A DNA stretch of 64,000 nt from Vibrio mytili (lineage in GTDB: Bacteria; Pseudomonadota; Gammaproteobacteria; Enterobacterales; Vibrionaceae). The stretch lies in NCBI RefSeq assembly GCF_000830505.1, contig NZ_JXOK01000008.1:62001-126000 (forward strand), written 5' to 3'. Below, piece after piece: positions 52,909 through 62,143 of the stretch (its first letter is position 1; every line of letters starts with the position of its first letter). The translations under genes and the position numbers were made by a program. The notes under the pieces are model-generated. The model had not been told where the DNA came from. It searched no databases and was given only the letters and a program-made list of their open reading frames with translations.

Positions 52909-54390
52909 ATGAGCGCATTCGAAAAACTAAAAGCACATTCACATAAACTCTCCCACTTTCAACATCTCGCAGCGATTTGTGGCTGGGATCAAGCAACCGT
53001 TATGCCCGCTGGAGGCAACCAAGCTCGTTCAGAAGCGATGGCAGAACTCTACGTCCACATGCACAGCCTGCAAACCCAACCGCAATTAGAAGACTGGTTT
53101 GCAGAAGCAGAACAAGAAACATTGGACGCGCAAGACAAAGCGACATTACGAGAGCTCAAGCAAAGCTGGCAGCAAGCCAACGTTCTGCCTGAAGATTTAG
53201 TACAAGCAAAGTCCCTAGCGGGTTCAAAGTGTGAACATGCATGGCGCACCCAACGTGGTGAAAATGATTGGGCAGGTTTCGAAAAAAACTGGGCAGAAGT
53301 GGTCAAACTGTCTCAAGAAGAGGCACAAATAAGAGCGGAAGTTACAGGCGTATCGCCTTATGACGCGATGCTTAATGTTTACGAACCTGGCACAACCACC
53401 GCGTCCTTAGATGTTCTGTTTAGTGATGTCAAAACTTGGCTGCCAGACATGATCAACCAAGCCATCGAAAAGCAGTCTTCAGAGCAGTTCATTAAGCCAC
53501 AAGGCACCTTCTCCAGCGAAACACAAAAAGCGCTCGGTATAGATGTAATGAAACTGCTTCAATTCGATTTTGAACACGGCCGACTAGACGAAAGTGTTCA
53601 TCCTTTCTGCGGTGGCGTACCTAGTGATGTTCGCATAACAACTCGTTACGATGAGACTGAGTTTGTGCAATCGCTAATGGGCATCGTCCATGAGACAGGT
53701 CATGCCCGATACGAACAAGGCCTACCAAAGGCACTAGCAGGATTGCCTTCTGGCCAAGCTCGCTCAATGGGAATTCACGAGTCCCAATCACTGTTCTTCG
53801 AAATGCAAATTGGTCGTAGTAACGCTTTTATTGAACATTTGGCACGTCTTGCAGGAACACACTTTTCTGCGCACGACACTCGGTTATTCTCACAAGAGAA
53901 TTTCCAGAAACTTTATACCCGAGTGCAGAAAGACTTTATCCGCGTTGATGCCGATGAGCTCACCTACCCTGCGCACATTATTTTGCGTTACGAGATTGAG
54001 CGTGACTTAATGAATGGCGTTATCAAACATACTGATGTACCGGAGCTTTGGGATCAGAAGATGCAAACCTATTTAGGATTGTCTACCAAAGGCAATTTTA
54101 AAAATAGCTGCATGCAAGACATTCACTGGACAGACGGCGCATTCGGTTACTTCCCAAGCTACACATTAGGCGCAATGTATGCTGCACAGTTTATGGCGGC
54201 AATGAAGCAAACGGTTGATGTTGACGCTGCGATTCAAAGTGGTGATCTATCACCTATCTTTACGTGGTTGTCAGACAACATCTGGAGCAAAGGCAGCTTA
54301 TTAACCACTGACGAGTTGGTTAAGGCGGCAACCGGGGAAACTTTGAATGCCAGTTACTTTAAAAAGCACCTGGCTCAGAGATACTTATAG
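52909..54390 (+). CDS. Carboxypeptidase Taq (M32 family)
   Basis: A 493-residue zinc metallocarboxypeptidase. The HExxH motif is IVHETGHARYEQG, followed by the ligand Glu in MGIHESQSLFFE; the C-terminus has the SYTLGAMYAAQF segment of M32. I start at the ATG at 52909 (AFEKLKAHSHKLSHFQ follows), preceded by GGAAAG. The frame is open 24 codons upstream, but that part has no ribosome site. It is a cytoplasmic broad-range carboxypeptidase. Confidence 0.92.
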   Translation: MSAFEKLKAHSHKLSHFQHLAAICGWDQATVMPAGGNQARSEAMAELYVHMHSLQTQPQLEDWFAEAEQETLDAQDKATLRELKQSWQQANVLPEDLVQAKSLAGSKCEHAWRTQRGENDWAGFEKNWAEVVKLSQEEAQIRAEVTGVSPYDAMLNVYEPGTTTASLDVLFSDVKTWLPDMINQAIEKQSSEQFIKPQGTFSSETQKALGIDVMKLLQFDFEHGRLDESVHPFCGGVPSDVRITTRYDETEFVQSLMGIVHETGHARYEQGLPKALAGLPSGQARSMGIHESQSLFFEMQIGRSNAFIEHLARLAGTHFSAHDTRLFSQENFQKLYTRVQKDFIRVDADELTYPAHIILRYEIERDLMNGVIKHTDVPELWDQKMQTYLGLSTKGNFKNSCMQDIHWTDGAFGYFPSYTLGAMYAAQFMAAMKQTVDVDAAIQSGDLSPIFTWLSDNIWSKGSLLTTDELVKAATGETLNASYFKKHLAQRYL

Positions 54391-54418
54391 GATTAAGCTC
54401 ACAACTTGCTTCTTAAAT

Positions 54419-54450
54419 ACAACAAAGCCCGCGAAAGCAGGCTTTGTTGT
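54419..54450. terminator. Bidirectional terminator
   Basis: ACAACAAAGCC and GGCTTTGTTGT form an 11-bp stem around a 10-base loop between the M32 gene and the convergent DUF3069 gene. Confidence 0.85.
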
Positions 54451-54894
54451 TTATTTTGAATGCATATCTGCGTAAGTATGTAAAAGATCGGTAAGTGCTT
54501 TAACCCAAGCAAAAACATCCGTTGGCGTGTTTTCAAGCAGCTTTTCGACTTGCTCACAATGCGTTTCAAGCGTAATCACCTCTTCCAAACGAAATGAGAT
54601 CGCGTAAAAGTGCCACAGGACTAAACGAGTCATTCGCTGGCTGTTTTGTGTCGCGTGCTCTGAATCATCAAAAGCCTGTTGAATTTCACTCAATGCAATG
54701 GCTGTCATGCGCAGCATTGCATCAAGGCGCGCCGACAACATACGGTCTTCACTATCCACTTCTTCTTGATCAAAAGTAAACAGCTCATTCATCACGTCTT
54801 CTGGCACCATTTTGCTGATCATTCTGGCACTGAACTCTTCCAGTTCATGACGAGGCATGGTGACAAGACAATCGAAGGTGTAATCGCGACTCAT
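54451..54894 (-). CDS. DUF3069-type protein
   Basis: A 147-residue, acidic, all-helical soluble protein that resembles the DUF3069 family of vibrios. It has no known function. There is a pronounced acidic stretch (FTFDQEEVDSEDRM) and no catalytic motif. It is transcribed alone. Confidence 0.65.
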   Translation of the reverse strand: MSRDYTFDCLVTMPRHELEEFSARMISKMVPEDVMNELFTFDQEEVDSEDRMLSARLDAMLRMTAIALSEIQQAFDDSEHATQNSQRMTRLVLWHFYAISFRLEEVITLETHCEQVEKLLENTPTDVFAWVKALTDLLHTYADMHSK

Positions 54895-55030
54895 AAAATC
54901 ACTCTAGTTTGGTAACAAATTTCAGACTCGTTATTCTAAGTGTTGAGGATTCGATTACCAGTGTTTATTGTCGCCCATATCTTGAGTCGGCAAAAAAACC
55001 TGGTAAATAGATATCGAGTTGAGTTACCCG

Positions 55031-55978
55031 TTAACTCAAAGGGACTAAGCGTGGTTTATACAAACATTGTTCACCCAAAGGTCGAGTCTTAAAACGACGG
55101 TGTAACCACATGTACTGGCTAGGGCTGGCCATTATCGACTCTTCAACGATTTTATTGATGAAAATCGCCGCATTAGTAGGATCATCTTTTGGAAAACCAT
55201 CGACCGGTTTGCGAATCGTTAAAGTATATTGACCGTTCTCTTCCCTTACCATCGTGAATGGTACAATTGCACAATCTGTTGCATCAGCAAGCAAGCTCGT
55301 ACCAGTCGTTGTGCAGGCACTTTCAACAGCAAATAAAGGTGCGAAAGTAGAGCGTCTGCTACCGTAGTCATGATCGGGAGCATACCAAACCCGACTTCCT
55401 GAGTTTAATGCAGATAACATCCCTTTGACGTTTTTTCGATCAATCAAAGTACGATTGGAACGCGAACGCCCTTTATATTGAAAGTAGTCAAAACACGGAT
55501 TGTTATTTGGTCGATATACGCCCATACCAGATTTCTTAATACCAAATGCACGGGCGCCTAACTCTAGGTTCATGGAATGAACCGCCAGCATGAGCACGCC
55601 TTTGCCAGACTTTTCTAGCGCTTCGATATGCTCCATTCCTTTGATGGTTACCTGGCTGTTTACTCTATTATCTGACCAGAACCACGCCATGGCGGTTTCG
55701 AACAAGGCGATGCCGGTATTGTCGATGTTCGCTTTCAAGATAGCTTCACGTCGTACCTCATCCATGGTTGGAAAACACAGCTCAAGGTTTCGCCTAATGG
55801 TTACCTGACGTTTTTTCATAATGCACATTGCCAAGCGCCCGATGCTGCGCCCCATGAAACGTTGAACTTTTGAGGGAAGAAGGCTGAGTAAGAACATCAA
55901 CCCTATAAGAAAGAGTGTTCCCCAGTAACGAGGATGCAAAAGTGCCGCTTTGAATTTCGGGTCGTTATATTTGGTCAT
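55031..55978 (-). CDS. Lipid A biosynthesis-type acyltransferase (LpxL/LpxM family)
   Basis: A 315-residue membrane-bound acyltransferase. One N-terminal membrane segment (TLFLIGLMFLLSLLP) is followed by the catalytic HX4E motif (AVHSMNLE) and the downstream VWYAPDHDYG and SQYMWLHRRFKTRP blocks of the family. It transfers a secondary acyl chain to lipid A; which position or chain length cannot be read. Vibrios carry several paralogs. Confidence 0.9.
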   Translation of the reverse strand: MTKYNDPKFKAALLHPRYWGTLFLIGLMFLLSLLPSKVQRFMGRSIGRLAMCIMKKRQVTIRRNLELCFPTMDEVRREAILKANIDNTGIALFETAMAWFWSDNRVNSQVTIKGMEHIEALEKSGKGVLMLAVHSMNLELGARAFGIKKSGMGVYRPNNNPCFDYFQYKGRSRSNRTLIDRKNVKGMLSALNSGSRVWYAPDHDYGSRRSTFAPLFAVESACTTTGTSLLADATDCAIVPFTMVREENGQYTLTIRKPVDGFPKDDPTNAAIFINKIVEESIMASPSQYMWLHRRFKTRPLGEQCLYKPRLVPLS

Positions 55979-56219
55979 AAGAGGTCGTAAAGTGTGCCTA
56001 GAAATAAGTGATTAGAAATCGACGATAATGGCTTCAGACATTGTTCATCGATTGCGCTTTACAAAAGCTACAGCGCTCGAGTTTTATGGTTCTTCGACAC
56101 ACTACACAGTAAAACCATTACAGGAATATAAAAGATATGTAAAAGCGACAAAGTATAAGTGCGCACGTTATCACTAATTAGAGCAATGAATCCACTCACT
56201 TTGACTGCTTTTCAAATAT

Positions 56220-57356
56220 TTAGAGTTTTCCGATCACTTTATGCGTCTTTCTTCGCATTACGCCCAACAAAGCTAACAAACTGAGCATACCAAATGACGT
56301 ACTACCACCTGAAGATACGTTGCTGGATAGACTGATTGATTCATCCCATGACGCAGAATCATCGGTACCTTGAGAGTTGTCCGTCTCTGTTCCATCATCC
56401 GACGCTTCATCTCCCTGATAATATTGATCGCGGGTTTCGTCGCTAACCGTAAAAATCGGTTGCTCACTACCTGCTAATACACTATCAATCCAACCTTGAT
56501 AATCTGCCACCTCTGTGAACGCGGACGTCGCGGTTAAGTTATCTGTCGCGCTAACCAAACACCCTTCCCAGCCATAACTGGTGATACCGGTCTGAACGTA
56601 TTTACTGCCATTAAACCAATAGAGTGGTCCACCAGAATCGCCGTTACACGTAGAATTTCGCACTTCAGTTTGTGGGTTCAACTCACCCGACATACAAAGC
56701 TGAGAATCACCAACCGAAAGCTCACATTGATTCTTTGGTACGTAAGACAAAGACGTTTGTAATAACTCATCCTCATCTGACGTTGCATTTTGTCTAGTAA
56801 GATTAGTCAGGCCGTATCCCACAGCAACGAATTCCTCACTGGTGTTGCGATAAACACCAGACTCTATGCTCGTTGCGCGAGTCACAAAATCTCTGTCGTC
56901 AATATTCAACGGCTGTTCCAATTTGATTATGGCGATGTCGTTTGGATACGGGACTCCTTGTGCTGAGGCGGAATTCACATAACCGCTGTGAACGTAAAAC
57001 TCAGAAGGTCGCACCGTAACGGCTGAGCCTGATAGGAACTGCGAATCGTTACTCATTTGGAGAACGATAGAGGTGTAATAAAGATTTTCTCTATTGAGCT
57101 TATCGGCATCCTCAGCATAAAAACAATGCGCCGCAGTAAGCACGTGCTGCTGGTCTAAGATCGTTGCCGTACAATACTGTCCATAAAGCCCAGTATATTC
57201 AACAGCATCATAGTAAAGCGCAGCGATAGAAGGCCAAGCCACCGAATTCGTTGGAGTACCATTGATAATTTGAGGTGAAATTTCTTGTGCAATCGCTGTC
57301 ACCGACAAAGGTAATATCGCAATCGTTACTGATAGCTTAATTTTATTAATATACAT
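56220..57356 (-). CDS. Trypsin-like secreted serine protease with GlyGly-CTERM anchor
   Basis: An S1-family protease of 378 residues. The signal peptide is KLSVTIAILPLSVTAIAQE; the mature enzyme begins near IINGTPTNSVAWP. The triad is His in TAAHC, Asp in NDIAIIKL and Ser in NGDSGGPLYW. A low-complexity acidic linker (about residues 315-345) is followed by SSGGSTSFGMLSLLALLGVMRRK, a GlyGly-CTERM signal processed by rhombosortase and linked to type II secretion in vibrios. I start at the ATG at 57356 because it places the signal peptide correctly; a Met five codons upstream is possible. Confidence 0.9.
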   Translation of the reverse strand: MYINKIKLSVTIAILPLSVTAIAQEISPQIINGTPTNSVAWPSIAALYYDAVEYTGLYGQYCTATILDQQHVLTAAHCFYAEDADKLNRENLYYTSIVLQMSNDSQFLSGSAVTVRPSEFYVHSGYVNSASAQGVPYPNDIAIIKLEQPLNIDDRDFVTRATSIESGVYRNTSEEFVAVGYGLTNLTRQNATSDEDELLQTSLSYVPKNQCELSVGDSQLCMSGELNPQTEVRNSTCNGDSGGPLYWFNGSKYVQTGITSYGWEGCLVSATDNLTATSAFTEVADYQGWIDSVLAGSEQPIFTVSDETRDQYYQGDEASDDGTETDNSQGTDDSASWDESISLSSNVSSGGSTSFGMLSLLALLGVMRRKTHKVIGKL

Positions 57357-57389
57357 CTCTCTACCATCCATAGATTATGATTACCGTAC

Positions 57390-57746
57390 TTAACTGACAC
57401 CTACCGTTTTCGACAATAGGTTTACAATCAAAACGCCGGTTAAAATAAAGCCGATTCCAATGAAAGCGGCCAAATCGAGCTTCTGTCCGTAAAGGAAATA
57501 TCCTACTGTCGCTACTAATACGATACCTGCCCCACTCCATATGGCGTACACCACACCGACTGGCATTGTTTTGACCGTGACAGATAACAAGAAGAATGCG
57601 ATGCCGTACCCAATTAACACAATGGTGCTCGGCATTAATTTAGTGAACTGCTCGGTTTTGGGAATGTAAGAGGTCGCAATCACCTCGCAGACGATCGCAA
57701 TAGACAAAGCGAGCAACGGAGGCATAGAAACAAGCATTTTAAACAT
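57390..57746 (-). CDS. SMR-family multidrug efflux protein
   Basis: A 118-residue protein with four membrane segments. The essential Glu is E21 in IVCEVIATSY, and the third segment VGVVYAIWSGAGIV is the SMR hallmark. It exports cationic compounds (EmrE-like) by proton exchange as a dimer. A start at the internal Met (PPLLALS follows) is possible. Confidence 0.9.
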   Translation of the reverse strand: MFKMLVSMPPLLALSIAIVCEVIATSYIPKTEQFTKLMPSTIVLIGYGIAFFLLSVTVKTMPVGVVYAIWSGAGIVLVATVGYFLYGQKLDLAAFIGIGFILTGVLIVNLLSKTVGVS

Positions 57747-58118
57747 AAGGCATCAACGCTCACTAAAAAATGATAACCAACGACATATCATAAATTTTCC
57801 CGCGCATTATACCGAGTTCAATCACTGACGCTATATTTAAATAACGTCGAGACAACCGTGTTTACATCATTGCCAACGACATCATGTAGTACCGCTCAGA
57901 CGAGTAAAAGTTGGACAAATGGACTATTCTGAATCGCTTTTTAGTTAAATCCACTCAAAACAACACAAGGCAAAGAACTAAAACCCATATCAGCCGTAAT
58001 AAATAACTCATTCACGTTAAAACACATACGTCTTTTGGTTATTTAGATATATTAAGAGATACAAACACGTTTAATGTCACATTTTGTATCGACATCCAAA
58101 TCAAATTAGGTTAGCTTT
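57747..58118. other. Divergent intergenic region before metA
   Basis: It holds no gene. It contains the promoters of the SMR gene and of metA, but I see no further clear motif apart from the met boxes at its right edge. Confidence 0.5.
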
Positions 58119-58142
58119 AGATGTATAGACGTCTAGATGACC
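58119..58142 (+). promoter_or_regulatory. Three tandem met boxes (MetJ operator)
   Basis: AGATGTAT, AGACGTCT and AGATGACC follow one another without gaps, the 8-base period of MetJ operators (consensus AGACGTCT, one copy perfect). The array lies 20 bases before the metA start codon, so MetJ with S-adenosylmethionine should repress metA here. Confidence 0.9.
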
Positions 58143-58162
58143 AAGTTTAGGGAGAAAGAGTC

Positions 58163-59104
58163 GTGCCAATTAGAATTCCAGATCAACTACCAGCTTCAGA
58201 TGTACTTCGTCATGAGAACATCTTTGTAATGAGCGAAACTCGTGCCGCAAGCCAAGAGATACGTCCTCTAAGGGTACTGATCCTGAATTTAATGCCAAAA
58301 AAAATAGAGACTGAAACTCAGTTTCTACGTCTACTTTCCAACAGCCCATTGCAAGTCAATGTAGAGTTACTGCGCATTGACAATCGCCCAAGCAAAAATA
58401 CACCTACCGAGCATTTAGATACGTTCTATCGTCAGTTTGAAACCATCAAAGACAGGAACTTTGATGGCTTGATTATTACTGGTGCACCATTGGGCTTAGT
58501 CCAGTTTGAAGATGTTGTTTATTGGGATCACCTAAAAACCATCATGGAATGGGCAACCGATCACGTCACTTCAACACTATATGTCTGTTGGGCAGCACAA
58601 GCAGGGTTAAAATTACTGTACGACTTACCAAAGCGAACACGCAAAGAGAAGCTCTCTGGTGTTTATCATCACGAGATCCACAATCAGTTCCATCCGATAC
58701 TTCGTGGTTTCGATGATACTTTCCTTGCCCCTCATTCACGGTATGCAGATTTCTCACCTCATTTTCTAGAAGAACATACCGATCTCGACATTCTAGCCAC
58801 ATCAGACGTAGCTGGCGTGTACTTAGCGACCACCAAAGACAAGCGGAATGTATTTGTAACGGGACATCCTGAGTACGATTCACATACTTTACACAATGAA
58901 TACATTCGCGATTTAAGCGAAGGAATGGAGCCTGCGATCCCCGTAAACTACTATCCCAATAATAATCCGGATAACCCACCGAGAGCGAGTTGGAGAAGCC
59001 ATGGACATTTACTTTTTTTAAACTGGCTGAACTATTGTGTCTACCAACAAACGCCTTACGATCTCGATCATTTCAGCGAGTCAGCGTTTACAAAAGACGA
59101 TTGA
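58163..59104 (+). CDS. metA: Homoserine O-succinyltransferase
   Basis: A 313-residue MetA, first enzyme of methionine synthesis from homoserine. The catalytic Cys is C142 (YVCWAAQAG), with H235 and E237 in VTGHPEYD. Whether succinyl- or acetyl-CoA is used depends on a few residues and is not settled by family; succinyl is usual in gamma-proteobacteria. The start is GTG at 58163 with GGGAG before it. MetJ boxes lie just upstream and a terminator downstream. Confidence 0.95.
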   Translation: MPIRIPDQLPASDVLRHENIFVMSETRAASQEIRPLRVLILNLMPKKIETETQFLRLLSNSPLQVNVELLRIDNRPSKNTPTEHLDTFYRQFETIKDRNFDGLIITGAPLGLVQFEDVVYWDHLKTIMEWATDHVTSTLYVCWAAQAGLKLLYDLPKRTRKEKLSGVYHHEIHNQFHPILRGFDDTFLAPHSRYADFSPHFLEEHTDLDILATSDVAGVYLATTKDKRNVFVTGHPEYDSHTLHNEYIRDLSEGMEPAIPVNYYPNNNPDNPPRASWRSHGHLLFLNWLNYCVYQQTPYDLDHFSESAFTKDD

Positions 59105-59113
59105 TTTTTCACA

Positions 59114-59149
59114 GAATAGTACTTGTGAACCGAATAGCACTTGTGAACC
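59114..59149 (+). repeat. 18-bp tandem duplication
   Basis: GAATAGTACTTGTGAACC (59114-59131) is followed directly by GAATAGCACTTGTGAACC (59132-59149), one base different. It lies between the metA stop and its terminator. Confidence 0.85.
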
Positions 59150-59150
59150 A

Positions 59151-59174
59151 AGCCGCCAACTGGCGGCTTTTTCA
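59151..59174 (+). terminator. Terminator of metA
   Basis: AGCCGCC-AACT-GGCGGCT is a 7-bp stem with a 4-base loop followed by TTTTT. Confidence 0.9.
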
Positions 59175-59289
59175 TACCAGTTTGCAAACCTGATCGCATA
59201 GTGATTTTTCCTCATTAGGTTTTTTCTAAGTTATACCTATTATACGCCCATAACCTCAAATGCTTGATTTACGGATATAAGGGCGAAGA

Positions 59290-60018
59290 ATGAAAACATT
59301 AACGTTAGGGTTACTCCTATTGATGGGTCAGTTTGCACTAGTAGGTTGTGTCACCGTAAATCAGGATGGCCACGCCGTCACCAAAACCGACCCAGTCACG
59401 ATGGCGGAATCTCGAATTGCGCTCGGCCTTGGCTATCTAGACGGTGGAAACATGATTCGCGCACACGATAATTTGCAACAAGCCCTCACCCATGCTCCGC
59501 AGTACTATCGCGCTCAACTTTCAATGGCACACTATTACGAAACCGTTGGAGAAGAGGAAAAAGCAGAAAAGATGTACAAACTTTCCCTACGCCAACATGC
59601 CAAAAACGGTAACGTGCTTAATAACTACGGTACTTTTCTGTGCAAACGAGGCGACTACGATGAAGCAGATCAGATGTTTAATCGAGCAATAGAACAGCCC
59701 TACTATTTTCTGATCCCAGCGAGTTATGAAAACGCTGCGTTTTGTGCTCTGAAAGCAAAAGATACTGAAAAAGCGAAATACTATTTTGCTCGGGCGATTG
59801 ATCACGATCCACACAGACCAAAATCGATTTTACAACTGGCTAAATTAGAAATAGACGATGGCCAATATACCGAAGCAAGAATCCGTTTAATGCGCTTCAA
59901 TCAAACCTATGGCATTAAAAAGCCTTCCTTACAATTGATGATTAAACTTGAACGTGCAGCGGGTAACGTAACGCTAGAGCAAAAGTATCAGAAACAATTT
60001 GATCTTATGCGAGGATAG
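59290..60018 (+). CDS. TPR lipoprotein, PilF/PilW-like
   Basis: A 242-residue lipoprotein: signal peptide with lipobox LVGC (C20), then about five tetratricopeptide repeats (for example NNYGTFLCKRGDYDEADQMF and SYENAAFCALKAKDTEKA). The repeat order and length match PilF/PilW, the outer-membrane pilotin of the PilQ secretin in type IV pili. No pilus gene is near, and true pilF normally sits by rlmN, so this may be a paralog with another role. Confidence 0.78.
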   Translation: MKTLTLGLLLLMGQFALVGCVTVNQDGHAVTKTDPVTMAESRIALGLGYLDGGNMIRAHDNLQQALTHAPQYYRAQLSMAHYYETVGEEEKAEKMYKLSLRQHAKNGNVLNNYGTFLCKRGDYDEADQMFNRAIEQPYYFLIPASYENAAFCALKAKDTEKAKYYFARAIDHDPHRPKSILQLAKLEIDDGQYTEARIRLMRFNQTYGIKKPSLQLMIKLERAAGNVTLEQKYQKQFDLMRG

Positions 60019-60078
60019 CAGGAAAACACCGTTACAATAACAACAAGAGCGTCATTGGAGCGAAGCATCACAGACGAC

Positions 60079-60408
60079 TTATCGATAGTCTGTCCTTTGC
60101 TTGCTATGATTCCGCATAATTCTTTGCTGCTTTTCTTTTCGTTTTATTGCTCGGAAAAATTTAGACTCCTCGTGATACCACCCTATCACGCTGATCGGAA
60201 ACCCAACTAACATCATGATGAACAGGTCAGCAGGCAGCTGAATCCAAATATCCGATAACGAACGTAACGGCCCGAAAACCAATAACCCAATAAGTTTCCC
60301 TAGTAACAACGCGCAGCAAATCATAAAGAAAGACTTAAAGATGTAATTCCATTTACCTTTCTTACGCTCTTCTCGCCAATAAGCGTATTTGCGCTCGCGG
60401 TTATACAT
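60079..60408 (-). CDS. Small membrane protein, 109 aa, unknown
   Basis: A protein with a basic N-terminus (RERKYAYWREERKKGKW), two hydrophobic segments and a basic C-terminus (KRKEKQQRIMRNHSKQR). I start at the ATG at 60408, four bases after GGAGG; the frame extends nine codons further without a ribosome site. Both charged ends should be cytoplasmic. No family is recognised. Confidence 0.7.
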   Translation of the reverse strand: MYNRERKYAYWREERKKGKWNYIFKSFFMICCALLLGKLIGLLVFGPLRSLSDIWIQLPADLFIMMLVGFPISVIGWYHEESKFFRAIKRKEKQQRIMRNHSKQRTDYR

Positions 60409-60602
60409 AGGGCCTCCGCTTTTGATCACCAATACGTGACCGTGTCAAAAAGGGGTCACCACAAATTTATAGTCACCCAATTTCACAGCATGTTCACTCC
60501 GTTAAGCATAGTGTGATTTGGAATAAATTTCATGCCTCCAAGCCATCCCCAATGAAGGATGTCTCCCTTATTGGGAATAGAGTTGGATTATTTCGTTTCA
60601 CG

Positions 60603-61037
60603 CTATTGCTTTCTAAACACCCAAATGGGCCCAATGAGCAAGAATTGGAGATCTTCATAAAAGGAAGGTTTAGTCCCTTCAATTTTATGGCCGATGAATT
60701 GCAGCATCCATAACAGACTAAACAAAATAAGAGAAATATAAAGAACAGGAAGCTGTAAAACCTCTAGCGACCAAATGAGACCGATGCATGCGAGAGTGTA
60801 GCCCAACATCATCATGAACACGCTCAAAGAAAGACGATAATAAAAAACCCATGCCGGTATAACCGCTAACCATACCCAATTGATTTGATAGCCAGCAATA
60901 GGCAGTTGCGGAATAGACCAAATCAACCCGACAACGGAAAGATAGATGCCTGGAACGGCAATCGTATGGATTTTTCGATTGACTGGGTGTTGATGACTTT
61001 CGCCATAGGCTTTGAGCCAATCAGATAACGATCTCAT
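60603..61037 (-). CDS. DUF962/Mpo1-like membrane protein
   Basis: A 144-residue protein with about four membrane segments. The N-terminal HQHPVNRKIHTIAVP and C-terminal FIGHKIEGTKPSFYEDLQFL hold the conserved His residues of the Mpo1 family (yeast 2-hydroxy fatty acid dioxygenase, Fe(II)-dependent). A role in fatty acid alpha-oxidation is inferred from that family only. Confidence 0.85.
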   Translation of the reverse strand: MRSLSDWLKAYGESHQHPVNRKIHTIAVPGIYLSVVGLIWSIPQLPIAGYQINWVWLAVIPAWVFYYRLSLSVFMMMLGYTLACIGLIWSLEVLQLPVLYISLILFSLLWMLQFIGHKIEGTKPSFYEDLQFLLIGPIWVFRKQ

Positions 61038-61158
61038 ACCATTCCCCTATTCCGCCCTGATACTTTCTGTATAGCCCTAAGTTTGGAAAGGTGCGAGTTT
61101 TTCACCAGCTAAAGCACTCATTTAAATTTAGCTGTTGTGGGTTAGGTAAAAGTACGAG

Positions 61159-61512
61159 TCAATAACCCAAAGCGGTGCGCTGTGCCTTAGTTAACTTTGC
61201 GACAACAAGTTGGTATGAACGCAGGCATAGATCCTGAATGAGTCCATCTTCCACATCACCGTTGAAATACACGGTAATCCAGTGGCGTTTATTCAGATGG
61301 TAACCGGGCGTAATATCCTCGAATTGCGCGGAGAGAACTTCACCATCTTCAGGCTTTACTTTTACACTGACATAATCACGACCATTACGATGCGAGAGCA
61401 ACGCGAACATTTTACCTTTTACCTTAAAAACCAGCGCTTCTGGGCCAAAAGGAAAGTCACTTTCAGCGCAATTAAATGTATCTAGATACTTCTCTAATTC
61501 TTTGGTTTTCAT
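61159..61512 (-). CDS. MmcQ/YjbR-family protein
   Basis: A 117-residue MmcQ/YjbR-like protein (double-stranded beta with helices; CyaY-like fold). Features are KMFALLSHRNGRDYVSVKVK, PGYHLNKRHWITVYFNGD and the C-terminal LRSYQLVVAKL. It may bind DNA or another partner; no enzyme activity is established. It ends 19 bases after the MarR gene in the same direction and may be cotranscribed. Confidence 0.85.
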   Translation of the reverse strand: MKTKELEKYLDTFNCAESDFPFGPEALVFKVKGKMFALLSHRNGRDYVSVKVKPEDGEVLSAQFEDITPGYHLNKRHWITVYFNGDVEDGLIQDLCLRSYQLVVAKLTKAQRTALGY

Positions 61513-61531
61513 TAACGTAGCCTATTTGGAT

Positions 61532-62014
61532 TTATTCGAACTGAGGTAGCAAAAGCTTCAACGCATCATTAAGCCTGCTCTTTTCCTCATCAGACAAATC
61601 GCAGACAAAACCGCGCTGAACTTCAACATGCTCCAAAATCAACTTATCGATTAACTGTACGCCATGTTTGGTTAATTCGACAGTAACGCTGCGCCGATCT
61701 TCTTTACTATGCTCTCTAGAAATGAAGCCTTTCTTCTCCAGTTTATCCAAACGGTTAGTCATCGCGCCTGAAGTAAGCATCATTGACTCGATCAACGCCG
61801 AAGGGGTCAGACGATAAGGTGTGCCTGCACGACGCAACGTGGCCAAAACATCAAACTCCCCCATTTTTAAATCGTACTGCTTATGAAGTTCTGCAACACG
61901 ATTCTCCATATGTTTTGCAATCCTTAGCAAACGCCCCATGATCGCCATTGGTTCAGTATCGAGAGTAGGCAATTCTTTGTCCCATTGCTCGACAAGCCTG
62001 TCTATTGCGTCCAT
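61532..62014 (-). CDS. MarR-family transcriptional regulator
   Basis: A 160-residue MarR-type repressor. The winged helix lies around residues 50-125: LTPSALIESMMLTSGAMTNR is the recognition region and SKEDRRSVTVELT the wing with the DxR motif. It is divergent from an EamA transporter gene with a 129-base shared region containing a perfect inverted repeat. It likely represses the transporter and itself; the ligand is unknown. Confidence 0.88.
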   Translation of the reverse strand: MDAIDRLVEQWDKELPTLDTEPMAIMGRLLRIAKHMENRVAELHKQYDLKMGEFDVLATLRRAGTPYRLTPSALIESMMLTSGAMTNRLDKLEKKGFISREHSKEDRRSVTVELTKHGVQLIDKLILEHVEVQRGFVCDLSDEEKSRLNDALKLLLPQFE

Positions 62015-62075
62015 TACTTATATTTCTCCAAAGCGACATCAGTTACTCACGACTTTATATACTCAAATAGCCTTA

Positions 62076-62095
62076 GTTACTTTACAAAAAGTAAC
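62076..62095. promoter_or_regulatory. Candidate MarR operator
   Basis: GTTACTTT-ACAA-AAAGTAAC is a perfect 8-4-8 inverted repeat in the gap between the divergent MarR and EamA genes, about 60 bases from each start. Size and symmetry fit MarR-family sites. Confidence 0.75.
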
Positions 62096-62143
62096 CTAGA
62101 GCGTATCTTTGCACTTAATTATCTTAACATAAAGATATTTTAC

